A stretch of 64,000 bases of DNA. Origin: Gnetum montanum. Its lineage: Eukaryota; Streptophyta; Gnetopsida; Gnetales; Gnetaceae. The stretch is from positions 2,666 through 66,665 of the forward strand of contig MNCI01016112.1 of NCBI GenBank assembly GCA_015680685.1. Direction: 5' to 3'. Below, one piece after another: positions 22,330-33,560 of the stretch. Both the position numbers and the translations under genes were made by a program. The notes beneath the pieces are model-generated. The model saw nothing but the letters and a program-made list of their open reading frames with translations, searched no databases and was not told the origin of the DNA. Position 1 is the stretch's first letter. The number at the start of each line of letters is the position of its first letter.

Positions 22330-22700
22330 CAAATTTGAGAACATACAAGTTTCTTTCAAATAGTCGAAGAAATTGTCTATGTGAGGTAGAATACTTGTTC
22401 TTCACCATCACTTAATTAAGCTATTGATAATTGATAGATAACCTCATGTTACCATCATTCTTCTTGATGAAGAGAATAAAAGCACATGAAGAAGATACAC
22501 TTGGAGATATTAAACCCTTATCTAGTAGCTTGTAAAGTTGAATCTTTAGTTTAGCCAACTTTAGAGGTGATATCCTATGTGAAACCTTAGAGATAGGTTT
22601 ACCAATAAGCTTGAAAAAAATCTTAAACTCAACATCACACTGTGAAGATAAATGACACAACTCTAAATAGAAGACATAAGGAAACTTAGATATTATAGAA
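22330..22700 (-). pseudogene. chromovirus reverse transcriptase, N-terminal part only
   Basis: An open run at 22,660-22,421 reads through the RT fingers: DVEFKI, GKPISKVSHRISPLKLAKLK, LLDKGLISPSVSS and KKNDGNMRLSINYQ. These match Tekay/Del (…APYRMAP-EL-ELK…[32 protein letters not shown]). The next strand (LPHIDNFFDYLK) ends near 22,340. The palm with its YxDD motif and RNase H are absent; integrase begins within about 250 bases. Confidence 0.8.
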
Positions 22701-23440
22701 ATCTGATTGATCCCTTATGAAGAAGAATATTTGCTAATAGAAACTACAAAGCATGAGTGTGCCATTCATAAGCAATGAAAAGACCTCAAAGAGACAAGAT
22801 TCAACTTAACCTTGCATGGCCTAGTATGCATAGTTACATGAATACCATTATCTATCACTAAGGAAAGCTTCTAGTAAAAATAATCTAACATATCTTGATA
22901 GTAAGGCAACTAACCCATCCCTAATATGATGCAATATTCTTCTAAACTCATGATATGGACATCATTAAGCCAAGATACAACCTAAATCATCAAAGGTAAA
23001 GATTCATAGACTTGATCCATTGCTAGTACACTACAATTAATGGTACTAACGATAAGATCTTGAATAAGATATTGATACATTAAATCCAAATGATTAACTA
23101 TCCAAAGATCAATAAAAGAATAACTGGTACTTAGATTAAAGAGGATTAAAATCATAAAATCTAAAATCATACCTTTAGTCTTCATCACTATATTGGGTTG
23201 AGCATCAATCAACTAGTTAGTCAAAGCATATATATGTCCAAGATTTCTAGCATCACCCTCATTATCTATTGATCCACCACTTTGTTAAGAATCACCATTT
23301 CTTGAATACTTCAAATAGTTGAAGCTCTTATGACCTAGCTAACCATAGTTATAATAGTTGAAAAAATTCCTTTATATGTGCCTATTCTTCCCACAAACAT
23401 TGCAAATAATGAGTCCATAAATGACCTCTCATGTCTTCAT
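22700..23440 (-). pseudogene. chromovirus gag zinc knuckle and protease
   Basis: A knuckle at about 23,405-23,370 reads CNVCGKNRHI followed by a stop, and a second CCHC-like patch (GHKSFNY) follows. Then come YALTN near 23,230 and the protease. The active-site block, near 23,130, reads ILFNLSTSYSFI for the family's LFDSGATHSFI, so both the catalytic Asp and the Gly are changed. A downstream LGMDWL-like patch near 22,930 marks the end of the fold. An open run spans 23,212-22,982. Confidence 0.68.
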
Positions 23441-23539
23441 TAGGAATATGGATAGTTATTAACCTCTCATGATCTCTTGGGTATTTTACCTCTTTTGCAT
23501 TCCTATCAAAGGTTAGTAATGTAATAATGTTCCTTTGAT

Positions 23540-24679
23540 CTTACTACAATAGAAATTTCAACTTTTTAGAGTTAATTTTAACCACCATAAGTTGACAACA
23601 AGTGTCTGTAATGTTGTGGTCTTCAATACCACAAGTTGTGATATCTTACCATAGTTTGTGATTAAGTTATGTTATTTTCCAAGAAGCTTACAATGGATTA
23701 TAATTTTTCCAAAATAAAGAAAACTAAACTATATGCAAATCATGAGTAGGCCACAACTTGTGGTCAAATCATGGTGAATGTTCTAGCATCCTTAGTACCT
23801 TATATACTTCAAATATATTTCATGATTTATGATACTACTAAAAAAATAAACCACAAATGAATCACAAGATATCATCTCTAATCACAAGTCATGGTAAGAT
23901 CATGATTCCTTACCATAAGTCATGGATAGGTTATGGTCACCTAGAAATATCTTTTTATTCACCAAAAGTCATGGTGAAGTTGTGGTCTTGCAAGAAATAG
24001 AGACCAACATCAAAACAAAATTTTGAAGGAAATATGAGAATATATAAGGCTCAACACTTGGAACTAAAGACTAGAAATAGGTTCTATAGCCTATAAACAT
24101 GGCAAGATACCCTTGAATTAGAAGATAAAAATCAATTAAGCCTTGAATTCAACATATGTGTGAAAATTGCATAAAACACACATAAACATGCATAAACTCT
24201 TGAATCCACATTTAAATTACTTCAAATGCTTTTAGAAATAGTTGATATACATGAAAAAATACTCTCACAAGCTAGAGAAGCTTAGAACAAGTACATGCAA
24301 AGAGATTTATATGCTTTTACATGAAATTAACATGAAATGAGTTATAACCCTTCATCATGAACATGAAACAAGAGAGAGATTAACTTGAATTTGTAAATGG
24401 GAAGTGAATCCCTTAAAATAAAACATAAAACTACTTCTAAATTCTTCAATTCTTCATTACCAAGATGATAAAACATGCATTTAACCTTAGAAACTTAAAA
24501 GAACATGAAATTAAAACATGCATATAAGAAAAATATGAAAATGTATAAATTCTAAGAAATTATGAGAGAAATTCTTATAAGAACTTAGGAGAAGAATCCA
24601 TAAAAGCAAATTCACTTCTCAAATGAAAAGAACCATGCTACAAGAATGCAAGAAAAGAGAAGGAAAAAATCTAGAACAG
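23540..24679 (-). repeat. repeat block R3, inverted copy of 6,905-8,115
   Basis: Read on the reverse strand, 24,640-23,540 follows 6,905-8,115 in order: TTGTAGCATGG, CATTTGAGAAGTGAAT, GAGCCTTAT, then TGCAAGACCA. A palindrome-rich part (24,000-23,590) comes next, ending in an AACxCTAAARAAG phrase. The insertion of element A at 24,680 truncates its start. It lies just upstream of the chromovirus knuckle, so it may be that element's 5' LTR. Its forward relative, however, follows a copia RNase H, so the owner is unresolved. Confidence 0.6.
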
Positions 24680-25610
24680 TGATGAGTGGCTAGGTACCCC
24701 TATGCCCAACCATACAAATCACAAATGTTCACACGTGAATCGGTCGAAATCCTTAGACTATAAGCACTTAACATACACCAGATCCTAACCAGCAAAACCA
24801 TGGGTTAGAATAGTCGTTGTCTTCCCAATCTCACTTGTGACATTCTAGTGGTGATGGTTAAGTGAGATTGAGGCAACTGATTTTTATGGCTTTTGACTTT
24901 ATCTTTTGGCGTCTAATTAAGGTATGGAAAGTAAGGAATGAAATATTATCTAATCTATAATTATCCTAATTTGTATCCTAACTATTCCTAGCATAAGTAT
25001 CTAATCCCATCTTTCGAGCACATTCTGAGCATCCCCTAACCACTATTGGGTTACCAGACATTAAGCGTCTTTGGGTTACCAAGTGTTGGGTTTGCATTCA
25101 AGATGGTCATACTTATGGTTTCTATGAACTATGAATGAGCAATAGCGATTAAACTAATAATAAGAGAAACTTAAGTAATTATCAAAGAATAGAAATATTA
25201 AGCTATTAAATGCATTAAATGACTAAGTCCAAATGCTGCAAGGAATTCTTGAAAGCTCGTCTTTATTGTTGTTCATGCCAATGGGCTCAGATACATCAGC
25301 GCTCGAATAAATAGCTGGATACCTTCTTTACACCTACTGTAGGCACATGAAAAATATTCTAACTCTCATAGGAACAAACTGCAAGAGCTTCGCTACAACT
25401 GACAAAAAGGTACCTAAGAGGGGTGGAAGCCCTCTTATTTATAGGCCGAAAAAGGCACCATGTAAATAGGGCCACGTCGATGCATGGAAGGATGCGTCGA
25501 TAGGGCCATGTATACGAGGCCACATATACGGGGCTGCGTCGATGCAGCTGCATATACGGGGCCCTGTATACACGGCCTAGTAGGCATAGTGACCAACAAA
25601 CACTTCATCA
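24680..25610 (-). repeat. 3' LTR of element A, 931 bp
   Basis: On the plus strand it begins TGATGAGTGGCTAGGTACCCC and ends CACTTCATCA, so the ends are inverted repeats TGATGA/TCATCA. It matches 46,100-47,004 over its length. The TATA box is at 25,436-25,443 (reverse TATAAATAAG). Upstream of it, at 25,465-25,585, is a cluster of CGTCGA/GTATAC-type palindromes in GGCC-flanked units. TATA orientation and the adjoining polypurine tract both say reverse strand. Confidence 0.85.
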
Positions 25611-25621
25611 TACCCCCACAA
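25611..25621 (-). other. polypurine tract of element A
   Basis: Reverse strand TTGTGGGGGTA directly before the LTR's first TG. The same sequence adjoins the other LTR at 47,005. Confidence 0.78.
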
Positions 25622-25829
25622 CTGAGTAAAAACTCGTTCTCAAGTTCCTATTACAATTTGGAAGGTATGGACTTTTATTTACAACACACATGACACAACA
25701 TCAATTTTACCAAGTGGCTGAGTGTACAGAGAAGGATAAATTACAAAAATGGTGGTGTTCAAAGATAAAATTAAACACCCTACCAGTCCTGGAGTCTCTA
25801 TCATGTAGAAGGATGCAAAAATTACCAGA

Positions 25830-28683
25830 GAAGATCACACCATTCTTGGCGGCGGTGGTTCCGACAAACCTTCCCCAGTGTCTGGCCCATGCAACAGTGG
25901 TGGCAAAAATGATGGTTGTCCCACAGCAACAACAACTTCTAGAGGTAATCATAAAGCCTCCAGAAGGACCCTCATTTTTTTCTCTTTTCTTCTAGGATCA
26001 TTCACTGTCTAGGCAGCTTCACCAATGTGTGCTGGAACTGGAACCTCCCAAGGGCATGGCAGCGTAAGAAGGAGCTCTTTCAAATTGACGAACCAAGCTA
26101 CGAACTATTTTCGTTCAATGTAGAATGCTCAAATTGATGTCTATAGCTGCTGGTAGTTAGTCATCTAATCAGCCAAGTTCTTTGCGATCGTACATTGTCC
26201 TTCAAATCACATGCGAAGAACTTCAAGTTCTGCATTTGCTGCTTCCAATTTTTGCTTTGTTGCTTTGTGTGCTTGGAACTCACCCTTGTATAGAGAATAT
26301 GAGGTAGCCACTTGTTTCTCCAATTCAGACCATGATCTCCTAACTGTGAGCATGGCTAGATTTGCATAGAGAATGTTGGCAAGCTCCATATATTCTGTCA
26401 TTTCCTCAATCTGCAACTCTTTGAGGCGGATTTCCACTTGATTGTAGGCATTCAACCCATTAAATATAGGTTGCCATACCTTGCCTCCCTCTCAGAGCTG
26501 CTGGAGCGCTTGGTTCATTTTAGCCTTTACGACTTGAATCTATTTTTCATTTACCTCCTTTTGCAATCCCATTTGGTCCCTGTAATCATTCTTGATTTTT
26601 TCAAATTTCAGGGCCTCATTCTGCCAAGTGACAATTTCGATGGTAAATTTCTATCATAGAGTTCAAACCTCCTCCATGGATAGATTTCAGTTCTTAGTGG
26701 CCAACCTTCTTAGCACTCACCCTAGCTAGCTCTTCCTGCTATTGGTGAATAAAATTTTTCATGTGCTCATTTTTAGCACCAACATTACGTAGGCGATGGA
26801 CCTCCATGGTCAACTTGACATTCTCCTAGCAAACCTCTGCTAAGTCCTTGTCTAAATGATATGTCTGAGTGTCTGCCAAGGCCTTATCAAAGATCGTCAA
26901 CTCTCGCTCATCCTCAACTATCTGAAGCTTAACCTGTAGCTGTTGAAAAGCTTCATCTTTGGTGATCTCACGGTTGAGGAGAGCTGGATCAGCAAGTTAG
27001 GTTCTTAACTGGGTGACTTTTGTTGCCAAGCCTTGATAAGTGGCTTGAGCAGCTTCAAGTTGTCCTTTCAAAATGAAGCTCTTACCCTTTCTGAAAGTAG
27101 CTCTGACTAGGTTGTAGTGATGTTATCCGGAAGGTCAAAGACATCTGGAAGCAGTTGCCTAGTTCCCACCAGTCAGTCCAACAGTTCTTCATGTTGTGCT
27201 ACACCCATCCTGCTACATGAGTTTTAGTGGATGTCTATACATCTTGAAGCCCATGCACATCTGGTACAGGCACCGCTAATGCATTGAGAATTATAGTAAT
27301 TGTATCAACAACCACTTTGGCCGTAATCTCCTATCCTTGGTGCTGCATCACTAGAACTGTTGCTACTTCACCATCTTCCAAGCATACCGAGAAGGTAGTA
27401 GCATTCCCTAAAATTTCAAGAAATAGCTGTTGGGTTGATACTATTACCTCTCGGATGCTAGGATCTGTTCTTGCTAGCACTTATGTTTGGATGGCGAAGA
27501 ACATCGGCCCTGCCATTTCTAACAAACTAAGTAATTGAGCCACTTGCTCTAGGTGGCTCATTGAAGGTTGATAAACTGAAGGGTCTTCCCCTCCATTAGT
27601 CCTGCCAGATTTCTCTTGCTAGCTCAAGAGCATTTGTCAGATTTCACAGATGTGTTCTGTAGAAGTCTGCGATCCCGACCTTGTTGTTTGAGCAGGTGGT
27701 GGAGGTGATTGCTGCTCTTCCTCCATCTATGTAGTGGAAGAAGTCCTATCTTTCATCATTTCATGCCATGAGGCAATCAGGGCATATCAAAGTGTATCAT
27801 TGGTATAACGTGCTATCCCTACTTGTTTACACAATTTTCTGATTAGGCAAGAAAAGGGGAGAGCTCATCTTCCATGTTCGCTTTTGGCAAACCTCTTTTC
27901 AATCTCTAAGAATATCAACTATGGAAGACTCATTGGAAATTTTCCACTCAAGGTGGCACAGGCACGAGTGGAGAAGGCCGTGATTTTGTTGGGTATTACC
28001 ATTGGGTTTAGATGGTAAGACACGATCTTCGAATATACCCTCTCCATGGTGGTTATGGTGCCAAACTCCTTGCGATCTACCCCATAGCACTGCCGAATCC
28101 ACTCCCCTTTTACCTCAGGGTCTACTTGTTTTGGGATTTCTACCACATCTGCTCTAGTCTCTAGCAACCCCAGAGCTTGCATTATTGCCTCTACAAAGTA
28201 AGAGAAATAAATGTCCTTAATCCTTACTATGGACCCTGGTTTCTGATTTGTCCAGAAGAGATAGGTTTCTCCTAGGTACCATTCACCACTAGTTGTGATG
28301 ATCGGCCACATAGGAGAACTTTGCAATTGGAGTCTCACATCTTCTGGTGCATTTTTGAGAAATGATCCAAAGTTTAGCTCTTGTAGGACCATCTTTTGCA
28401 CTTCTCACAGCTTGATAGCATCAAGAAAGGCTTGGGTCAGGGTGACTTCAAGCCTTGGTGCTATCCTCGGAGTTTCATCTCTTTACGATTGCTCACTGGG
28501 CAACTCCTCTTTAGGAATCTGATGGACAAATTCCACATCAGGTCCTTTGTAGAGGGGGCCAGTTGCATGAGAGCCCTCTGCATGCTTTAGTTGTTGCACG
28601 CCTCGTCCCCTTCCCGTTCGTGGATGCTTGTCCCTTAGTTGTGATGGTCCTTCGCCCCTTGGATGCCTAAGTTTGGGTGCCAT
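25830..28683 (-). pseudogene. extra ORF of A: transposase-32-like domain plus coiled coil
   Basis: Roughly 950 codons starting at ATG 28,683. The basic start (MAPKLRHPRGEGPSQ...) is followed by a block at 28,400-27,930 that resembles the putative plant transposon protein (transposase 32) domain. It has a VRIKDIYFSYFVEAIMQALGL strand-helix matching V-R-G-x-x-[IV]-x-FS-x-x-x-IN-x-x-[LY]-GL, then VYSKIVSYHLNPMVIPNKITAF for the N-L-x-P-T-x-x-x-x-x-V block. A proline-rich linker and long coiled coils follow (for example 27,060-26,900 and 26,455-26,207). Stops include one at about 28,480 (shared with copy B) and TGA at 28,405-28,407 where B has CGA. Function unknown; its position downstream of integrase is that of Athila env-like or additional ORFs. 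The 3' end is approximate. Confidence 0.62.
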
Positions 28684-28964
28684 CTACAATAAAAAATAAC
28701 CACCCATTAGACCGTGCATAAGTAGCTCAAAATGGTCCTTATACACCTTCTCAGTTTGACTAAGTTATGTTGTTGGCACGATCATCCCATTAAGTCCCCT
28801 GAAGTGTTAATTCATGAGTTAGAGCCAAAAACAATCAAGGAATAAGTTGGAGTTTAAGCTTATTATTTTCATTTCTTCCCTTTCGAGGTGCAAAGTCTTA
28901 ATGAACTAATTAATTAATTAATTACTCATAGGCTTCACCCCCCGCCCCATGACTAAGAGCATAC
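28684..28964 (-). other. probable 5' intron of the extra ORF (copy A)
   Basis: On the reverse strand a donor-like AGAG|GTATGC ends the upstream exon at 28,965, and a T-rich tract ending TAG abuts the ATG at 28,683. Copy B has the same donor (50,369) and TTGCAG|ATG at 50,065. Conservation of both borders in two copies is the evidence; there are no transcript data. Confidence 0.45.
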
Positions 28965-29106
28965 CTCTAGTTGCTTAAGAGGGCAAGGATCGGTTGATGT
29001 GGATGCATGATGGAATGTAGGTGCTTGGGAAGAAGTTCATTAGAAAAAATGGAAACATATCCCCCCAATTTGTTTGCAAAATGATGGAAAATCAAAGCGC
29101 AACAAG

Positions 29107-29205
29107 CATATATATAGGGATTGGGCGCTTCGTCGATGGGACCACATATATGTGGCCATGTGTATGCAGGTGGTTGCGTATACATGGCCTCGTATATGCA
29201 AGGTG
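29107..29205 (-). promoter_or_regulatory. internal promoter of the extra ORF (copy A)
   Basis: A reverse-strand TATA box (TATATATA, 29,109-29,116) lies about 425 bases upstream of the ORF's ATG, outside any LTR. Immediately upstream of it, at 29,131-29,200, is a set of palindromes including a perfect 14-base CCACATATATGTGG (29,142-29,155) and GCGTATAC, in GGCC-flanked context. This repeats the arrangement of the LTR promoter of the same element. Confidence 0.5.
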
Positions 29206-30800
29206 TCACACCCATTGACCAGCCCATAAAAAGACCAAAAAATGAATTTAAAATGCCAAATTGGGGTGGTTGAAGAGTGTAAGAGACCAAGAATGCGATT
29301 GAGGACATGAAGAAGGTAACCTAAGCTAGAAAAAGAGTCAAAGGTAGGAGAACATGGAAAAAAGAACTTTCTGGGGAAGAAATCAAGCAATGGGACATGA
29401 AAATAATCAACCACAAAATAAAAAGGATTAGGGGCTTAACAAACAAGACCAAGAATATGCAAGTAGATCCTCCCCATAACAAGAGATAGTCATAATAGCC
29501 CTTGCATATCCTTAACACCAGAGTCCGTGGGCTCCGAGATTAAGAAATGGTGATTGCAAGTTAAGACGCCCATCCAAGTGAACCTGCCAAGGCATGAGAA
29601 GTCCATGGAAACCATGACGAACTTTCAAAACATAAGATAGGTAGTGAGGTAAGTTACGAAGAGAAATGGGTGAAGAGAGAGATGAGAGAGTGGAAATTCC
29701 AATCATCGATCACATGAAACCCCATGTGTAGTTGTGGTTAAGTGACCCGGTAGAACCTTTCTTGAGTTTAGACCCAAAACCATCTTCATACAGTGACATC
29801 GCAACCATAGACAAAGCCCCGACCATCTCCCAAGTAGACAGGAATGCACCCATAGAGAACCACCACTCCAACAGACGTGAGAGGAAGGAAGGGAAATGGG
29901 ACGAAGTTAGAAGGGACAAAGGAAGTCCCATAACTAGTTCTTGTGGCTCGTGAGAGGTAGTCTAAGGGGTGTGCTTTGAATTTCCACATAGTGATGACTT
30001 GATTTTTTTCGTGTGCTTTCGTGGGAACCACACCATGTAAAGACCCATACTTGTTTGCATGCATTCGACCAAGGGATGTGCTTTAAATCCTCATGTTTAT
30101 TTGTTTTGTTTTTTGGATTTTTTTTTTGGATTTTTTGGTGAGGACCACAACATGCAAGGTCGAATTACCCAGGAGCTTCCTTGTAGAGAAGAACGTGGAG
30201 TGGTAGGAAATCTGTAAGGACACATCAACCACTTGGGGGATAGAAGAGGATGACGAATGTTGCATTCCCCTTGAAGTCACACCGGATTCCAACCAATGGG
30301 TCATCCCCGAGTCTGGGAACTACACAAGTCACACATTAATTAAAATGTTTTTAAGTGAAGGGGTTGCATGTTTCCAATGGAAGGGAAACCATGAAGTGGG
30401 TGGATGATGTGGACTCACTACCGACTTTATGAGCTAAAAATAGATGTAAAGTCCAAGGACAACAATGCAAGGGCAGGAGCCAGATAACTAGGTGAACTAT
30501 TGTACATGATCCATCGCAACAAAAACCATCCGCGCTAGACACCTAATGACAATAAGACAATGTATTAGCAATCACTTGAAAATGAAACACACACAAAGAA
30601 ATGGAAAATAATTAAAAAAAGGAAAAAATTAACAAGAATTAGCAAATGTATGAACGATGTTCAAAAAATAGAAACATGTAAAACAAAAAATTTCAAAAAT
30701 AGTGAGGGGTGTAGTGGAATGGATTAGCAGGGATGATGGTCACCCCCATGACTGGGTGGAAAGGAGGATATGTGAAAAATGGAATGAGGTTGTCCTAGTG
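29206..30800 (-). other. spacer between integrase and extra ORF, element A
   Basis: No domain recognised on either strand. It is conserved along its whole length with 50,606-52,135 in copy B, so it belongs to the element. Open frames on both strands here do not keep amino-acid identity between A and B better than the DNA. Confidence 0.6.
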
Positions 30801-31990
30801 ATGATGAGGTGGCAACACTGGTTAGGTGAAGTTCACAGAAAGGTTTCAATTGTTGCCACTTGACCAACTACATTCGTGTGGGGTCCTTGGGTTTGTGGAT
30901 GAGTAAGGCCCCAAATGGGAAGGTCTCAAAGACAATGTAAGGTCCCTCCCATAGTGTTTGGAACTTGGTCAGTTGTGGTACATGTGAGGGGTTCCAATAC
31001 AACACCTTGTCTCCACATCTGAATGTGACCTTCCGAATCCTAAGATCATGTCATTTTTTTGTAGGCATTATGGATCTCATTTGAAGATAGGGCCACTAAT
31101 CAATTCTCATCTAGCACACTTAAGTTAATGAGTCGTTCTTGTTGTGCTAGCGGTAGGTCAAGGCCTAAGTCACTGGCGGTGAATAGTATCTAGAGTTCTA
31201 CCTGGATTGAAAGTTTTGGTAGCTTACCGTACACTAACTCATAGGGAGAGTACCCTATAGGAAGTTTCCAAGTGGAGCGATAGGCCCAAAGGGCATCGTT
31301 AAGTTTGGTGCTCCAATCCCTCCTATATTTGCTGATGGTTTGGGTGAGGATCTTGGTGATCTCCCTATTGGTGACTTCGGCCTACTCATTGGCTTGGGGG
31401 TGATAGGGTGTTGTAAATTTATGGATGACCCCTAACTGTTGCATGAGTTTTCAAAAAGTGCCATTATCTAAGATGAGTGCACGTGGCACTCCAAACCTAT
31501 TGATGATTTGTTGTTGGATAAATCGTTCAGCGATATTTGAAGAACAGTCGACAATGGTTGTCGCTTCTGCCCACTCTGTGCAGTAGTCCATAGCTACCAT
31601 GATATACACTTTTCCATTTGATAGGGGTGTGATAGGCCCCATGAAGTCGATGCCCCAAATGTCGAAGGGCTCCAGTGGCTGGATCCATTGTTGAGGTCCT
31701 TCCAACCGTGTCATCATCCCACCATCTCTCTCGCATCGTTTGCAGGAGCAGGTGAACCATTGTGCATCCCTAAAAATTGTGGGCCAGTAATACCTTGCAA
31801 GAAGGATCTTAATAGCTATGCAACATCTAGCATAGTGGCATCCACAAGGACCCTCGTGAGCATCTTGAAGGACATTTAGTATATCATTATCAAGGACACA
31901 CCATTGAATCAAGCCATCTGCGCACACCTTGTAAAGGTGGTCGCTAATTTCCATGAAGTGCTTGGCCTTATGGAGAAATTGTTGTTTCTA
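30800..31990 (-). pseudogene. integrase of element A
   Basis: The open part 31,954-31,451 holds the zinc-binding domain (HEGPCGCHYARCCIAIKIL, GYY-like RYYWP, CKRCER) and the start of the core. IWGIDFMGPI carries the first catalytic Asp (31,646-31,648), and ILDNG carries the second (31,466-31,468). TTPYHPQANE then gives the Glu block near 31,410. Downstream, WAYRSTWK and [11 protein letters not shown] near 31,290-31,220 and a WEGPYIVFETFPFGALLI C-terminal barrel near 30,940-30,890 complete it. The catalytic triad is intact, but stops and frameshifts after 31,451 break the frame. The family inserts element cDNA. Confidence 0.8.
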
Positions 31991-31999
31991 CCTATGGTC

Positions 32000-33560
32000 C
32001 CACTTCTTCAGAAACTCCTGAGTGGTGAGGTAGGTGAGGATGTGGCTGAACCAAGGGAATTCCTTGGGCACTTGCGAATTGAATGAACCTGCGAAGAGGA
32101 GTTCATCTGGAAATTGGTTAGAGACGGGCTCCTCCTCTTCTGTGTCATCCCATCGCAACCGAGAGAAGTGGTCAGAAACCACATTCTCAGTCCCCTTTTG
32201 GTCTACCATGGTGAGGTCAAACTCCTGAGGAATCACTAGCCACTGGATGATGCAAGGGCTCACCATTGGTTTGTTCATCAGGAATCAGATAGCACTATGG
32301 TCAGTATGCATAAACACCTTGTATCTGAGCACATAGTGTCGAAATTTGTCCATGGTGAACACCACCACCATCAACTCCTTTTTAGTGGTGGTGTAGTTAA
32401 GCTGAGCACCCACAATGCTACGGCTTGCACAGTGGATATAGTATGGACGTTTTTGATCATCACACTGTGTAAGCTCAACTCCCAAGGCATAATTAGATGC
32501 ATCCGTCATGATGTGGAAGGGCCTGGATCAATCAAGTGCCTATAGAACTAGAGTTTCTATGGGTTTTTGTTTAAGCAATTGGAATGCCAATTCATATTCC
32601 TTGGTCTAGATGAACTGAGCATCTTTCTTTGTAAGTTCTACCAACGGCTTGGCGATCTTTAAGAAGTTTTCAATGAAGCGCTGATAGTAACCAATGTGGC
32701 AAGGAATGACCAAACATATTTTACGGTGCTTGGTTGTCGGGTGATTCCTTGGATGACCCTGATCTTTTCAGGATCCATGCTAATCCTTGTTTGTGAGATG
32801 CGATGCCCCAGCACAATGCCTTCTTGGACCATTAAATGGCTTTTCTACTAATTGAGCCATAGATTAGTGTCTACACACCTTTTCAAAACCTACTCAAGAT
32901 GGTCTAAGGCTTGCTTGAACATGGCCCCATAGGTAGAGAAGTCATCCATGAAGTCTTCTACCCCATTGCCAATTTGTTGTTGGAAGATGTTAAGGACAAG
33001 GTGTTGGAACGTGGCAGGTGCATTACATAGGCCAAAAGGCATCTTCTTGTATGCGAAAGTCCCCCATGGACTTGTGAAAGTTATTTTGGCCTGGTCCTCT
33101 GGTGCAATTTGGATTTGGTTATAGCCACTATAACCATCCAAAAAGCTTTAGTAACGATGCCCTACAATGGTGTCCAACACCAGGTCCACAAATAGGTGGG
33201 AAGTGATCCTTGAAGGTAGTCATTTTGAGCAATCGGAAATCAATATAGACCCTCCATTTGCCACCTTTCTTTGGCACAATAACGAGTGGGCTGACCCATT
33301 CACTATCGGAAATAGAATAGATGAATCCTGCCTTTAGCAACTATTCGATTTCATCTTTGATAACCTACTTCAGTTTGGGGTTCAATCGCCTTTGTGGCTA
33401 TCGTCGTGGCTTCATGGAGGGGTCAATATAGATCTAATGTTGGAAAACCCTAGGATCAACTCTAGTTAACTTAGGATATGACCATGCAAATGTAGCATCC
33501 CATTTGTTCACCACCTTCAGCAACTTTTTCTTCTGTTCAGGAGCAAGAGTGGCATTGATA
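32000..33560 (-). pseudogene. reverse transcriptase and RNase H of element A
   Basis: RT starts near 33,520 (KLLKVVNKWDATFAWSY). It continues with PQRRLNPK, then VSPLVIVPKKGGKWRVYIDFR (33,340-33,128). The open run 33,141-32,890 reads SGYNQIQIAPEDQAKITF, PWGTFAYKKMPFGLCNAPATF and the active site FMDDF (32,938-32,952; family Y/F-MDDF). RNase H (32,509-32,285) reads MTDASNYALGVELTQ, YYIHCASRS, LNYTTTKKELMVVVFTMDKFRHY and HTDHSAI. The end block at 32,278-32,150, VDQKGTENVVSDHFSRL, is Athila-like. There is only one RNase H, unlike element D. Frameshifts near 33,140 and 32,600 and stops such as the one after NQFPDELLF break it. Confidence 0.82.

Larger units (their letters stand above)
20860..23440 (-). 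mobile_element. Tekay/Del-type chromovirus (Ty3/gypsy), reverse strand, internally deleted
   Basis: Reading from high to low coordinates: gag zinc knuckle, protease, RT N-terminal part, integrase and chromodomain. Motif spellings match the Tekay/Del chromovirus lineage. Gag upstream of the knuckle and most of RT/RNase H are missing. The RT gap is next to an assembly join at 22,156, so part of that loss may be an assembly effect. Repeat blocks R2 and R3 flank it and may be LTR remnants. Confidence 0.75.

Noticed and set aside
25484-25995. Open frames across LTR A and the tail of the extra ORF on the plus strand
   Set aside because: They read through the promoter palindromes and the antisense of the coiled-coil ORF. 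The element's coding strand is the reverse.
25830-28683. Extra ORF as an envelope gene
   Set aside because: No signal peptide or clear transmembrane segment is visible. The readable part matches a transposase-32-like domain with coiled coils.
29732-29953. Open frames on both strands in the integrase-to-ORF spacer
   Set aside because: Copy B at 51,126-51,343 differs at as many first and second codon positions as third. No family resemblance.
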